Below, in pieces: positions 56,883 through 64,000 of a stretch of DNA of 64,000 nucleotides. Numbering within the stretch: the stretch's first letter is position 1; the number at the start of each line of letters is the position of its first letter. The notes beneath the pieces are model-generated. The model had not been told where the DNA came from. It did no database searches and was given only the letters and a program-made list of their open reading frames with translations. The translations under genes were made by a program, and so were the position numbers. Location: the NCBI GenBank assembly GCA_017934745.1, contig JAGBIY010000015.1, positions 37,312-101,311 on the forward strand, written 5' to 3'. Origin of the DNA: Treponema sp. Lineage in GTDB: Bacteria; Spirochaetota; Spirochaetia; Treponematales; Treponemataceae.

Positions 56883-57039
56883 CTTTTTAAACCACCGTTT
56901 TTTTTCATATTTCATCCAACTTCGCGCGTATCAGAAATTTTAACGCTGTTTAAGAAAAATCACAATGTTCAATTTAATCGGTGGTATTTTTTGCACACTT
57001 CCTCCTCGCGCTCCTACACAAGAAGAAGGGGTATGACTG

Positions 57040-59895
57040 ATGTTCAACTCAAAGAAAATGTTTTTTGTTTTGTCGATTTTTGCGCTCTGCGTGGGCTTGT
57101 TCGCGCAGACTTCCGTTCCTGAGAAGAAGCTAGCAAAGACGCTGGAGAAGAACAAGGACGAGAATGCTGTTTTTGAATGCGAAATGGACTTGTCCAGGCT
57201 GGCGGTCAGTGAGAGCGGAGCCGTCTCGATTCCGCTCCTGTCGAAGAGCAAGGTCTCAATCGTTTCTGGAATGGACATGACGGACATTCGCGAGAGGATT
57301 TCGCATTCAAATCGCTCGACTTTCCCCGTCACGTTCGAGGCAAGAAGCGTCAAGCCGAACAGCTACGCGGTCACGAAAATCGGCGGAATCGAGAGCGTTT
57401 CCGAATACAAGGCAAGGCTTGCGAAAGAGGCGCAGTTGGCGGAGGAAAAGCGGATTGCCGAAGAGAAAAGGCGCGCCGAGGAAGAGAAAGCCCGCTGGGA
57501 GCGTGAGCGGCTCTCGAACCTCACAAAAATGCCGGTTCAAGTCGTGAACCAGGAGGTCATAAACCTTGCCGGCGCGGAGAGTGCGTGGCTTCCAGGGCAG
57601 ATTCAGGACAAGTTCAAGTCGAACCTGCAGGAATTCTTGGGAATGAAGACCGTCGTCGACTCGAAGTCGGAGGCTGCCCTCAAGAAACTGCAGGCCGAGA
57701 GCGAGAGCGCGGCGAGGGACGAGAGCACGGCGATAGAGTTCGGGAAAATCACCACGGCGAGCTTCGCGCTCTTCACGAAAATCCGAAAGACCGGCAAGGG
57801 CTACACAATCAGCGCGGACTTCACCGACCTGACCACGGGCGAGCAGATGGCGAGCGCGACGAGCAAGGAGTACAGCGAGGCCGAATACCTCTACGGCTCC
57901 ACTGGAGCGGTTGACGAAATCACGCTCTCCCTCGGAAACAAGCTCGGAATAAAAATCTCCGACCTCAACAAGAACCTCCTGGCAAGCGGCTCCGCCTCGT
58001 TCAGCGTGGACGAGCAGCTTGCGCTCGCGAAGCAGAACGAGGAGAACTTCAAGAAGATGATGGCGCAGTACGACGCCGACCTGCAGAAACTTTCCGTGTC
58101 GAACGACATCTCCGCAATCGAGAACAAGAAGAAAATCGAGGCGGAGAAGGCGCTTCTCGCGGAGAGGCAGAACGCGGAGAAAAAACGGCAGGCGGAGCTT
58201 TCCGAGCAGAAGAAGAGGGCGGAGGCGGACGCGAAACTTGAGGCGGAGCGAAGCATCGCGCTCAAAACCCAGCGCGACCAGATGGCGAAGGAAGCCGCCG
58301 CCAAAGCCGCCGAGGTGCGAAAGCTCAAGATGGCGAAGCAGGGCGTCCTGGGGCAAATCAACATCATCGAGAGCAAGAAGAAGGCGCTGGTCGAGATTCG
58401 GAACAGCGTGGAATCTCGTTCCCAGGAGTTGTACGCGCAGCTTGTAAAAGACCGTGAGAGCGAGGAGGAGAGAATCCGCGGGAAGAGCTACAGCACGGTG
58501 GAGCTTGAGTACGGCAAACCGACAGAGGCCGCGTTGGAGCGTCGCGAAAAGCAGGTAATCAAAAGCTACGAGGATTTGACGAACAAGTTCTTTTTGGATG
58601 CCGATGCGGTCAAGAAAAGCACGGCTTCCCAGGATACAGCCCTGCTCGCGGAAATCCGCGCCGACCAGAAGGCGTTGACGGCTTTGCGCACGGTGTCCTC
58701 GATGGGCGACGAACTCAAAGTGTCGTTCGGCGGCTACGAGGGCAGCGTGAACGGCTGGCGCGCGTATCTGTCGCTGTACTCCGACGGCGTTCTCTTGTAC
58801 AACGACAGTTTCATTGTCGACTATGCGACTTTGAGCGGCAAGAAAGCTCCGAACATGAAAACCGAGCTTGACGATGCGGTCATCGAAGACTACACGAACA
58901 ACGTGGACATGTATTCCTCCCTCCTCACCCGCGGCGACCCGATTGTCTACTTTGAGATTGATTACAACGTGACCGCCGAAACCGACGACAAGCCGAGCGA
59001 GTACACGTTCTCCTTCAACAAAGTCCGGGTGATAAACACTGTGAGCGGAAAGACCGTGCAGACGAGCGCGCTGGAAAAGACGCAGCCGAGGACAATGAAG
59101 CCGGAGTGGGATTTGCGGGAGATTGTGGGAGTTGTGGCGAGTGAGAAAGAAAATTTTGCAACGATAGAAAGATACATTGCAAAGGGTAATAACTTTGAGG
59201 AAGCAAAAAAAGTAGTTGCAAGGGATATTGAAGTCGCAAAAATTTTCGGCAAATCAAAGATGGTTGTCATGCCGAGGCAAGACTTCGAGGTGCTTAATAC
59301 GGAAGTGACGCAGAAAATGTATAGAGCTGTAATGGGCGAAAATCCGAGCAGTTTCAAAGGCGAGAATAACCCCGTGGAGAATGTCAGTTGGTACGATGCA
59401 ATTTTCTTCTGCAACAAGCTGAGTGAAAAATTCGGCTATGAGCCAGTATACGCAGTGAACGGAGAAACTGACGTAAGGAGATGGGGATATACGCCGCACA
59501 ATGACAAGTCGATTCAAGGAAAAATAGTGCAGAAAGGGTCGGCAAACGGCTTCAGGTTGCCGACGGAGGACGAATGGGAATATGCTGCGCAAGGCGGACA
59601 GAACTACAAGTATGCGGGAAGCGACAACATTGACGAGGTGGGATGGTATGGTGGTAACAGCGGAAGAACGACACACCCCGTGGCGCAGAAGAAGGCGAAC
59701 GGCTACGGACTCTACGACATGAGCGGAAATGTTTTTGAATGGTCCGGTGCCGCTTCCGGCTCCAACCGCGTCGCTCGCGGCGGTTCTTTGATCCTCGATG
59801 CGGACTTCTGCGCCGTGTCTATCCGGGACTACTACAACCCGGACGGCCGCTACTACTACCTTGGTTTCCGTGTTGTGCGTTCCAGTTCTAACTAA
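57040..59895 (+). CDS. Exported FGE-sulfatase-fold protein with diversity-generating-retroelement variable region
   Basis: 951 residues. A signal peptide (1-22) is followed by charged coiled coil (about 127-158) and a CsgG/LpoB-like domain (about 164-310: MPVQVVNQEVINLAG, FALFTKIRKTGKGYTISADF). Then come a long Lys/Glu/Ala coiled coil (about 330-500) and an unassigned domain (about 550-720). An FGE-sulfatase (C-type-lectin-like) domain runs from about 741 (EVLNTEVTQKMYRAVMGENP, GFRLPTEDEWEYAAQGG, GYGLYDMSGNVFEWSG) to the end. The final segment, residues 918-940, has the residue pattern of a retroelement variable region, ending in YYYLGFRVVRS. AGGGG lies before the ATG. Probably a surface or periplasmic ligand-binding protein. 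Confidence 0.85.
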   Translation: MFNSKKMFFVLSIFALCVGLFAQTSVPEKKLAKTLEKNKDENAVFECEMDLSRLAVSESGAVSIPLLSKSKVSIVSGMDMTDIRERISHSNRSTFPVTFEARSVKPNSYAVTKIGGIESVSEYKARLAKEAQLAEEKRIAEEKRRAEEEKARWERERLSNLTKMPVQVVNQEVINLAGAESAWLPGQIQDKFKSNLQEFLGMKTVVDSKSEAALKKLQAESESAARDESTAIEFGKITTASFALFTKIRKTGKGYTISADFTDLTTGEQMASATSKEYSEAEYLYGSTGAVDEITLSLGNKLGIKISDLNKNLLASGSASFSVDEQLALAKQNEENFKKMMAQYDADLQKLSVSNDISAIENKKKIEAEKALLAERQNAEKKRQAELSEQKKRAEADAKLEAERSIALKTQRDQMAKEAAAKAAEVRKLKMAKQGVLGQINIIESKKKALVEIRNSVESRSQELYAQLVKDRESEEERIRGKSYSTVELEYGKPTEAALERREKQVIKSYEDLTNKFFLDADAVKKSTASQDTALLAEIRADQKALTALRTVSSMGDELKVSFGGYEGSVNGWRAYLSLYSDGVLLYNDSFIVDYATLSGKKAPNMKTELDDAVIEDYTNNVDMYSSLLTRGDPIVYFEIDYNVTAETDDKPSEYTFSFNKVRVINTVSGKTVQTSALEKTQPRTMKPEWDLREIVGVVASEKENFATIERYIAKGNNFEEAKKVVARDIEVAKIFGKSKMVVMPRQDFEVLNTEVTQKMYRAVMGENPSSFKGENNPVENVSWYDAIFFCNKLSEKFGYEPVYAVNGETDVRRWGYTPHNDKSIQGKIVQKGSANGFRLPTEDEWEYAAQGGQNYKYAGSDNIDEVGWYGGNSGRTTHPVAQKKANGYGLYDMSGNVFEWSGAASGSNRVARGGSLILDADFCAVSIRDYYNPDGRYYYLGFRVVRSSSN
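59776..59889 (+). other. Candidate diversity-generating-retroelement variable repeat
   Basis: Codons between an invariant RGGS and LGFRVVRS are those expected from AAC or AAT codons after random change of A: ATC, CTC, GAT, GAC, TTC, ATC, GAC, TAC, TAC, AAC, GAC, GGC, TAC, TAC, TAC, each keeping C or T in third place. Invariant codons (TGC, CGG, CCG, CGC) lie between them. This is how Treponema variable proteins look after adenine-specific mutagenic retrohoming. The template repeat and reverse transcriptase are not in the window. Confidence 0.75.
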
Positions 59896-59903
59896 GCAAA
59901 AAA

Positions 59904-59951
59904 ACGGTTGCTTTAAAGAGACCGCTTAGACGGTCGAAAGAAAGCAACCGT
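59904..59951 (+). promoter_or_regulatory. Nested hairpin just after the variable region
   Basis: Outer arms ACGGTTGCTTT (59904-59914) and AAAGCAACCGT (59941-59951) are perfect over 11 bases; inside, GACCG (59920-59924) and CGGTC (59931-59935) enclose a 6-base loop. It begins 8 bases after the stop codon. Hairpins at this place are needed for target recognition in the Bordetella phage retroelement; alternatively it is a weak transcription terminator, though no T-run follows. Confidence 0.65.
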
Positions 59952-60009
59952 AATAACCGCGCGTAGCACCCTAGTAGTCGCTGTGTAAGGCAGGGCTTGG
60001 GAAGTCAAG

Positions 60010-60048
60010 TGCGGAAGCACGGCCGCGGCGACACCGTAGGCTTCCGCA
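60010..60048. promoter_or_regulatory. GC-rich hairpin upstream of the three-gene module
   Basis: TGCGGAAGC pairs with GCTTCCGCA, and ACGG with CCGT inside. The segment 59952-60103 contains no gene. The hairpin may end the preceding transcript or mark a module border. Confidence 0.5.
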
Positions 60049-60103
60049 TTGTTCGCACCATTGAGTCAAAATAACCATTGATAAATTGAAGGAGAAAAAG
60101 ATT

Positions 60104-60586
60104 ATGAAAGAAGCAAAGGTTTTGTATATTGCTGGAAATGAGAGGGCTGGAAAAACGCCTACCTGCAAAAATATCAACAAAATGTTGCAGGCTCATGAAT
60201 ATCAGCAAAAAGGCGATAAAAAGGACTTGTTTAGTGGCGATTATGCTATCCACTTGGTAAAGGATAAAACACATGTGATAATTTGTACTGCATCCGATTC
60301 AAATACAGTAATTGGGAACTTTATAGAGTTTCTAAAGAAAATAGCTGAGTGTATAGGTGATGACTGTGTTTTGGTGCTGATTCTGGCTATGCGCAATGAA
60401 GGCGATCGTAAGCGTGATTTGTTCGAGGAAGAAATAAACAAAATCGTTTCAATCAAGGAAAAGTTGGAATTTCCTTTGGCAAGAGTGAGTGATAGAGCAG
60501 ATTCGACAGTTCATGATTGGTATCGTAAATCTGTCGATGCAATTATCACGCATGTTTTAGGTGGAAAGCCTTTTAATTTGGTTTAG
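60104..60586 (+). CDS. Small P-loop NTPase-like protein
   Basis: 160 residues. A Walker A motif GNERAGKT is at residues 11-18, after the first beta strand (AKVLYIA). The rest fits a compact alpha/beta fold (HVIICTASDSNTVIGNFIEF, CVLVLILAMRNEGDR), but no DxxG or NKxD of GTPases is clear. I do not recognise the family. AAGGAG lies 7 bases before the ATG at 60104. It starts an AT-rich group of three genes on the same strand whose composition differs from the flanking envelope genes. A signalling or nucleic-acid role, possibly defence, is speculative. Confidence 0.75.
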   Translation: MKEAKVLYIAGNERAGKTPTCKNINKMLQAHEYQQKGDKKDLFSGDYAIHLVKDKTHVIICTASDSNTVIGNFIEFLKKIAECIGDDCVLVLILAMRNEGDRKRDLFEEEINKIVSIKEKLEFPLARVSDRADSTVHDWYRKSVDAIITHVLGGKPFNLV

Positions 60587-60651
60587 GTCTTGTAAAAGTG
60601 GTTTTCTCATTTATGAGAAAATATTGTGATAATTTTTTAGGAGTCGTAATT

Positions 60652-61134
60652 ATGAAAGAAATAAAAGCGTCAATCAGCTGTTCTCAAAATTCAGATAATT
60701 CCAATGCTGATATTTCATTGACAAGTCATGAAGGTTGTTCCGATTTGTCTGTAGGTGCTACCGTGAAATCTGAAAATGAAAGTGGAGGAGAGAAAAAGAA
60801 AACTCAAGAGGTGGGAGCAGAAGGAAATAATGCTGTGCCAAATATTAAGTTTTCTCCAGTTTTGTCCTTTGTAGTTGTGGCCTCCTTCTCACTTTTAGTT
60901 GGTGTTGGAGCATATTTGATTATGAAACCTATTCCTGATGTTGAGCCTAATGAAACTTATATTTCTTGTATTGCAAAAGTAGCTATTTGCTTTGCTTCTA
61001 CAATAGCTGCATTTTTACTTTCGGTAAAAGCTACAGCATCGTTTTTTAAGTTGGAACTTCTAAAGGGCATAATAAACTCGTCTACAAGCCACGAGTTAAA
61101 AAAACTGTACTGTGACACATTGGTGGAGATTTGA
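60652..61134 (+). CDS. Small two-transmembrane protein, unknown function
   Basis: 160 residues. A hydrophilic N-terminal half, rich in Ser, Asn and Glu, is followed by two membrane segments (LSFVVVASFSLLVGVGAYLI and VAICFASTIAAFLLSVKA) and a short helical tail. TAGGAG lies 8 bases before the ATG at 60652. Three bases separate its stop from the next start. No family recognised. Confidence 0.7.
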   Translation: MKEIKASISCSQNSDNSNADISLTSHEGCSDLSVGATVKSENESGGEKKKTQEVGAEGNNAVPNIKFSPVLSFVVVASFSLLVGVGAYLIMKPIPDVEPNETYISCIAKVAICFASTIAAFLLSVKATASFFKLELLKGIINSSTSHELKKLYCDTLVEI

Positions 61135-61136
61135 CG

Positions 61137-61730
61137 ATGGAATTCATAAAAGCCATTTGTACTTGGAAAGATTCTTTTTTCACTTCCGATTGCGTATCAA
61201 TTGTTATCGCAATTTTTACTTTGGTAGTTACAATCAGCATTCCCGTTCAGATAATGAAATTTCAAAGATACTTGAGCCTCATGCCTATTTATATGGGATT
61301 TGATGTTGCTAATGCGTTCATGAGTGTAATTAATTTTTTCCATGACGACTGCGACTGTGATGTTGGTAGAATTCCTGAAGAATATAAAAAGCGATTCAAA
61401 TATGATTTCGACGAAAAGAACAATGTTCCTTTGGAGAAAATCCTTCATTATCAGAGAAGGCTTCTCAATGATTATTTCTTTGAACTTGAGTCTTGCAGAA
61501 AGTCTAGTTGGATTTTACGAAGAAAGATTGAGAAAGAATGGACCTCAAGTGAAGCGTGGGTAGTTAAGATTCTAATTTTTATGAATGCTGCCGTAGACAA
61601 TGATCCAGAACTTTTCAAGAACATAAGCGGCATCAAGCATGAGCGATTGCCAAAAATAAGAGGCTTGAACAAGTATCTCAAAAAATTTTATGACGACTTG
61701 AGCAATGCTAAACGTTGGATGCAGTCATGA
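61137..61730 (+). CDS. Membrane-anchored helical protein, unknown function
   Basis: 197 residues. One clear membrane segment near the N-terminus (CVSIVIAIFTLVVTISIPVQ) and a long, charged, helical C-terminal domain (HYQRRLLNDYFFELESCRKS, SSEAWVVKILIFMNAAVDN). The layout recalls small membrane-tethered effector or sensor proteins, but no family is recognised. GGAG lies 8 bases before the ATG. Probably cotranscribed with the two genes before it. Confidence 0.7.
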   Translation: MEFIKAICTWKDSFFTSDCVSIVIAIFTLVVTISIPVQIMKFQRYLSLMPIYMGFDVANAFMSVINFFHDDCDCDVGRIPEEYKKRFKYDFDEKNNVPLEKILHYQRRLLNDYFFELESCRKSSWILRRKIEKEWTSSEAWVVKILIFMNAAVDNDPELFKNISGIKHERLPKIRGLNKYLKKFYDDLSNAKRWMQS

Positions 61731-61746
61731 CTTCGGAGTTCGCAAA

Positions 61747-62751
61747 ATGAAACCAAAAATTTTCCTCTCAATCTCTCTTCTCCTTCTCTCGGCGCTCTCC
61801 CTCCTCTCCGCCAAGCCCAAGGAACCCGCGTGGCTATCCGACTACCGCGCGGTCTACCCCGACACCGCCTACATCGCGCAGAAAGCGACTGCGGACAAGG
61901 CGGAGCGGGCGCGCACCGAGGCCGTCGCGCAGATTGCTAGGTACTTCAAGACGAGCGTGAGCGCGAACCTCAAGACCAGCATGAAGTCGGTCGCAAGCGG
62001 TGAAACTGTCTCGGAGGAGACGACGGTCGAAAACGACGTCTCCCTCTCAAGCGACGTGAGCCTCTTCGCTGTGGAGACGACAGAGCCGTACTACCTCAAG
62101 AAAGAGAAGAAGTGGCACTGCGTTGCATTCATCGAGCGGGCGAAGGCGTGGGAGCAGTACCAGCCGACAGTGGAGGGTGCGAAGACGGAATTCTATTCGA
62201 TGAAGAAGAACGCTGACGAGGAAAGCGACCCGTTTGAGAAATGCGCTCTGCTCTCGAAGGCGTGGGAAAGCGGAAAAGTCCTCCTTGAAAAACTGGAGTA
62301 CGCCCGGATATTGGACGCGAAAAAGGAAGCCGCCTATGAAGACGACCGCAAGACCGCGAGCGGAATGCCGGGTGAGATTGCGAAGGAGAAGGAGAAATGC
62401 ACGGTCTACATTTCCGTCTCTGGCGACTACGGCTCGAACGTCTCCTCGGCATTGGCGAAAACCCTCTCAAGAAACGGCCTAAAAATCGCAAAGAACGAAT
62501 CGGAAGCCTCATACATCGCAAGCGCGGCAATCGAAGACAACGCGGTCGGAAGCGAGCCTGTCTCAATTTATCCGAGCCTGGAATTCAAAATCGAGAGCAA
62601 GGCCGGAAAGACAGTCTGCTCGTCAGAGGTGAAAATGGAGTCGAAGACCGTCTCCTACACGCTCGATAACGCCCGGAAAAAGGCGTACCCGATTTTGGCG
62701 AGCGAACTCGACAAGGCGGTTTCGGAAGAATTGAACAAAAAATTCAAATAA
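61747..62751 (+). CDS. Exported envelope protein, LPP20/lipoprotein-assembly-like
   Basis: 334 residues. A signal peptide (1-22, LLSALSLLSAKP) is followed by PAWLSDYRAVYPDTAYIAQ and an ATADKAERARTEAVAQIARY helix, the pattern of LPP20-type and related envelope proteins. The C-terminal half (about 225-334) alternates strands and helices (CTVYISVSGDYGSNVSSALA, then ASYIASAAIEDN), as in LpoB/CsgG-like domains. CGGAG lies 8 bases upstream of the ATG at 61747. GC-rich codon use matches the variable protein upstream rather than the AT-rich module between them. Likely part of an envelope assembly with its neighbours. Confidence 0.75.
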   Translation: MKPKIFLSISLLLLSALSLLSAKPKEPAWLSDYRAVYPDTAYIAQKATADKAERARTEAVAQIARYFKTSVSANLKTSMKSVASGETVSEETTVENDVSLSSDVSLFAVETTEPYYLKKEKKWHCVAFIERAKAWEQYQPTVEGAKTEFYSMKKNADEESDPFEKCALLSKAWESGKVLLEKLEYARILDAKKEAAYEDDRKTASGMPGEIAKEKEKCTVYISVSGDYGSNVSSALAKTLSRNGLKIAKNESEASYIASAAIEDNAVGSEPVSIYPSLEFKIESKAGKTVCSSEVKMESKTVSYTLDNARKKAYPILASELDKAVSEELNKKFK

Positions 62752-62780
62752 ACAAGATTCATTTTCAGGAGGAAAGAAAA

Positions 62781-63863
62781 ATGAAAAAGACAACAAGACT
62801 GGTCGCCGTGTCGGCGGCTATTTTGACGGCGGTGTCGTTCGCCTCGTGCGGCTCCTCAAAAGTGGAGGACAAGAGAAACGACGTTCCGGAAGCGGCCGCG
62901 AGCGAAATCGACAAGGTGGTGGTCGTGGACTGGACTGACCGCGCGCTCGGCGAGGTCTCGGCTCCGACATGGCTCAAGAACATGAGGCGGGGAAATTCCG
63001 ACACGTTCAAGCAAAGCTGGGGAGTCGACGCGAACCGTGTCGTGAAGGTCAGCATGGCTACGGGAAAGACCGAGGCCACGGCACAGGCGCTTTCCAGGGC
63101 GGGTTTCGCCTACACGCAGGCGGCCGAGTTGAACCAGAAGGTCATCGGCCGCGTGGGGCAGGGCTTGAACGACATCGGGCAGCTTGAGGCCTTGTACCTC
63201 GCCGCGAGCGAGACGAAGGCCGACATGACCGGCTTGCGAGAGGAGACCGGCTTCTTCCAGAAAGTCCGCACCACGAACGCCGACACTGGGGCGAAATCGG
63301 AGCAGTTCGTCTACTACACGGTCTATTCGATGAGCAAGGAGACGTGGGACGCCCTCTGCAAGAAATATCTCATTGACATGATGGGCGGAGCGGATTTGAC
63401 GACCGAGACGCAAAAGAAAATCGGAGCATTGTTCAGCGAGATGAAGGAGGACGCTGACAAGAAGGACGCGCAGAAGCAGGCCGACGAGGAGATGGCGTAC
63501 AAAGCCCAAATCGCCCGCCTCGAAGCCGAGCGCGCCAAGTCGAACGCCGCCGCCGCCGCATCCAACGCCGAAACTGCAAAGGCCGGCTTGAGGGCGAAGG
63601 AGATGGACGCCCAGGAAGCCCAGACCAAGAAAGCCGCCGAAGAAGCGGAGGAATTGGCGAGCTACTTGATGTGCTTTAGGCATTTGCAGATTGGATGCAG
63701 CGTCCGAAAAGAATCGCCATCTTCGCAATTCCGTCTTTTTATAAATTCAGCACAGAAACAGAAGGGCACCGGCCCATGCAAGAACATTTTTGCGTGGGTG
63801 CGGTGCCTTTTTGTTAAGGAGTGGCAGGGCGGTAGGGGCAAATGTTTAGCGTTTTTCATATAG
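62781..63863 (+). CDS. Lipoprotein with LPP20-like domain and coiled coil; 3' end replaced by repeat sequence
   Basis: Signal peptide with lipobox (FASC, Cys23), then WTDRALGEVSAPTWLKNMRR and ATGKTEATAQALSRAGF, an LPP20-like domain up to about residue 215, and a long Ala/Glu/Lys coiled coil up to about 293. From about base 63670 the frame enters a dispersed repeat and then a terminator hairpin, so the last 65 or so residues (to position 360) are unlikely to be original. AGGAGGAAA precedes the ATG. It stands with the preceding gene as an envelope unit. Confidence 0.75.
   Translation: MKKTTRLVAVSAAILTAVSFASCGSSKVEDKRNDVPEAAASEIDKVVVVDWTDRALGEVSAPTWLKNMRRGNSDTFKQSWGVDANRVVKVSMATGKTEATAQALSRAGFAYTQAAELNQKVIGRVGQGLNDIGQLEALYLAASETKADMTGLREETGFFQKVRTTNADTGAKSEQFVYYTVYSMSKETWDALCKKYLIDMMGGADLTTETQKKIGALFSEMKEDADKKDAQKQADEEMAYKAQIARLEAERAKSNAAAAASNAETAKAGLRAKEMDAQEAQTKKAAEEAEELASYLMCFRHLQIGCSVRKESPSSQFRLFINSAQKQKGTGPCKNIFAWVRCLFVKEWQGGRGKCLAFFI
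63678..63735. repeat. Degenerate copy of the module B/A repeat at the lipoprotein 3' end
   Basis: CATTTGCAGATTGGATGCAG followed by CGTCCGAAAAGAATCGCC and TTCGCAATTC matches modules B and A of the array at 55.93-56.88 kb. It marks the right side of the region that the array opens on the left. Confidence 0.6.
63765..63816 (+). terminator. Terminator inside the annotated lipoprotein frame
   Basis: Arms GGCACCGGCCCATGCAA and TTGCGTGGGTGCGGTGCC pair with a few mismatches and are followed by TTTTTGTT. Its place inside the open frame supports the idea that the frame has been extended artificially. Confidence 0.75.
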
Positions 63864-63894
63864 GTCGAATGTCGAGTTTATGCATACCGTAGTT

Positions 63895-63998
63895 GCAGAA
63901 ACAAGCTCCCAGCGGGAACCCGCCAACAAAAACGGCAGTACCGCTCCGCGGTGGCTGAGTGTTTTTGTTGACGGAACCCCGCTTCCGCTCGTTTCTGC
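63895..63998. repeat. Long imperfect palindrome at the window end
   Basis: Outer arms GCAGAAAC/GTTTCTGC (63895-63902, 63991-63998), middle arms CAACAAAAAC/GTTTTTGTTG (63924-63933, 63961-63970) and an inner stem ACCGC-TCC-GCGGT (63940-63952) lie on one axis. The 21-base stretches between outer and middle arms are partly complementary. It could be a recombination site, an RNA gene or a transposon end; the window ends too soon to tell. Confidence 0.6.
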
Positions 63999-64000
63999 CA

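Noticed and set aside
63895-63998. Retron RNA or retroelement template repeat
   Set aside because: The palindrome lacks the AAC-rich codons of a template for the 59.8-kb target, and no reverse transcriptase is visible before the window ends; kept only as an open possibility.
57000-64000. Reverse transcriptase or accessory avd gene of the retroelement
   Set aside because: No frame with a YxDD motif or an Avd-like helical protein of the right size was found; the small proteins after 60 kb do not fit.

Overview
The window is a piece of a spirochaete chromosome, most likely a gut or rumen type Treponema of intermediate GC content. The evidence is the gene order (rpoB-rpoC-rpsL-rpsG, then tuf directly ahead of an S10-spc-alpha ribosomal cluster without infA, adk or rpsD), zinc-binding forms of S14 and L36, a MurA with the Cys-to-Asp active-site change, BspA-like leucine-rich-repeat proteins, and an FGE-sulfatase-fold protein of the kind used by Treponema retroelements. 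No rRNA, tRNA, CRISPR array, insertion sequence or reverse transcriptase gene was seen.

Region 1 (1-21.6 kb) is core transcription and translation: the 3' part of rpoB, rpoC, rpsL, rpsG, a terminator, tuf, then 27 ribosomal-protein, secY and rpoA genes tightly packed on the plus strand. It ends with a small zinc-ribbon protein and a perfect-palindrome terminator. RNA hairpins or inverted repeats lie between rpoB/rpoC, rpoC/rpsL, tuf/rpsJ, rpsJ/rplC, secY/rpmJ and rpsK/rpoA.

Region 2 (21.6-32.1 kb) holds a soluble chemoreceptor-like protein with a LacI-type sugar-binding domain, an Hsp20 chaperone, an unknown protein, transketolase, a PcfJ-like protein and an unknown lipoprotein.

Region 3 (32.2-39.2 kb) is an accessory island: a frameshifted small gene, two tandem BRCT-DUF1963 proteins and two BspA-type leucine-rich-repeat proteins. 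Related dispersed repeats, including 24-bp units in 1, 3 or 2 copies, lie at both edges and in most of the gaps between genes, so the genes look like exchangeable cassettes.

Region 4 (39.2-55.9 kb) is mostly housekeeping: lgt and a MinD-like ATPase (minus strand), an S41 protease with rsmE, a divergent WecG/TagA-family protein, an AAA+ sigma54-activator-like protein without a DNA-binding domain, a TrmJ-like methyltransferase, an SDR enzyme, a STAS-zinc-ribbon protein, a pair of 3+3 transmembrane proteins reminiscent of LptF/LptG, murA, pepT and a cation antiporter fused to a PTS EIIA domain.

Region 5 (55.9-64 kb) is the most unusual. An array of hairpin-forming repeats surrounds a 22-residue hydrophobic peptide gene that looks like a type I toxin. 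Next comes a 951-residue exported protein whose C-terminal FGE-sulfatase (C-type-lectin-like) fold ends in a segment with the hallmark of a diversity-generating-retroelement variable region. A nested hairpin follows its stop codon. An AT-rich three-gene module (P-loop protein plus two membrane proteins) separates it from two further envelope proteins. The last of these has its 3' end overwritten by the same repeat family that opens the region. The window closes in a roughly 104-bp imperfect palindrome of unknown nature.
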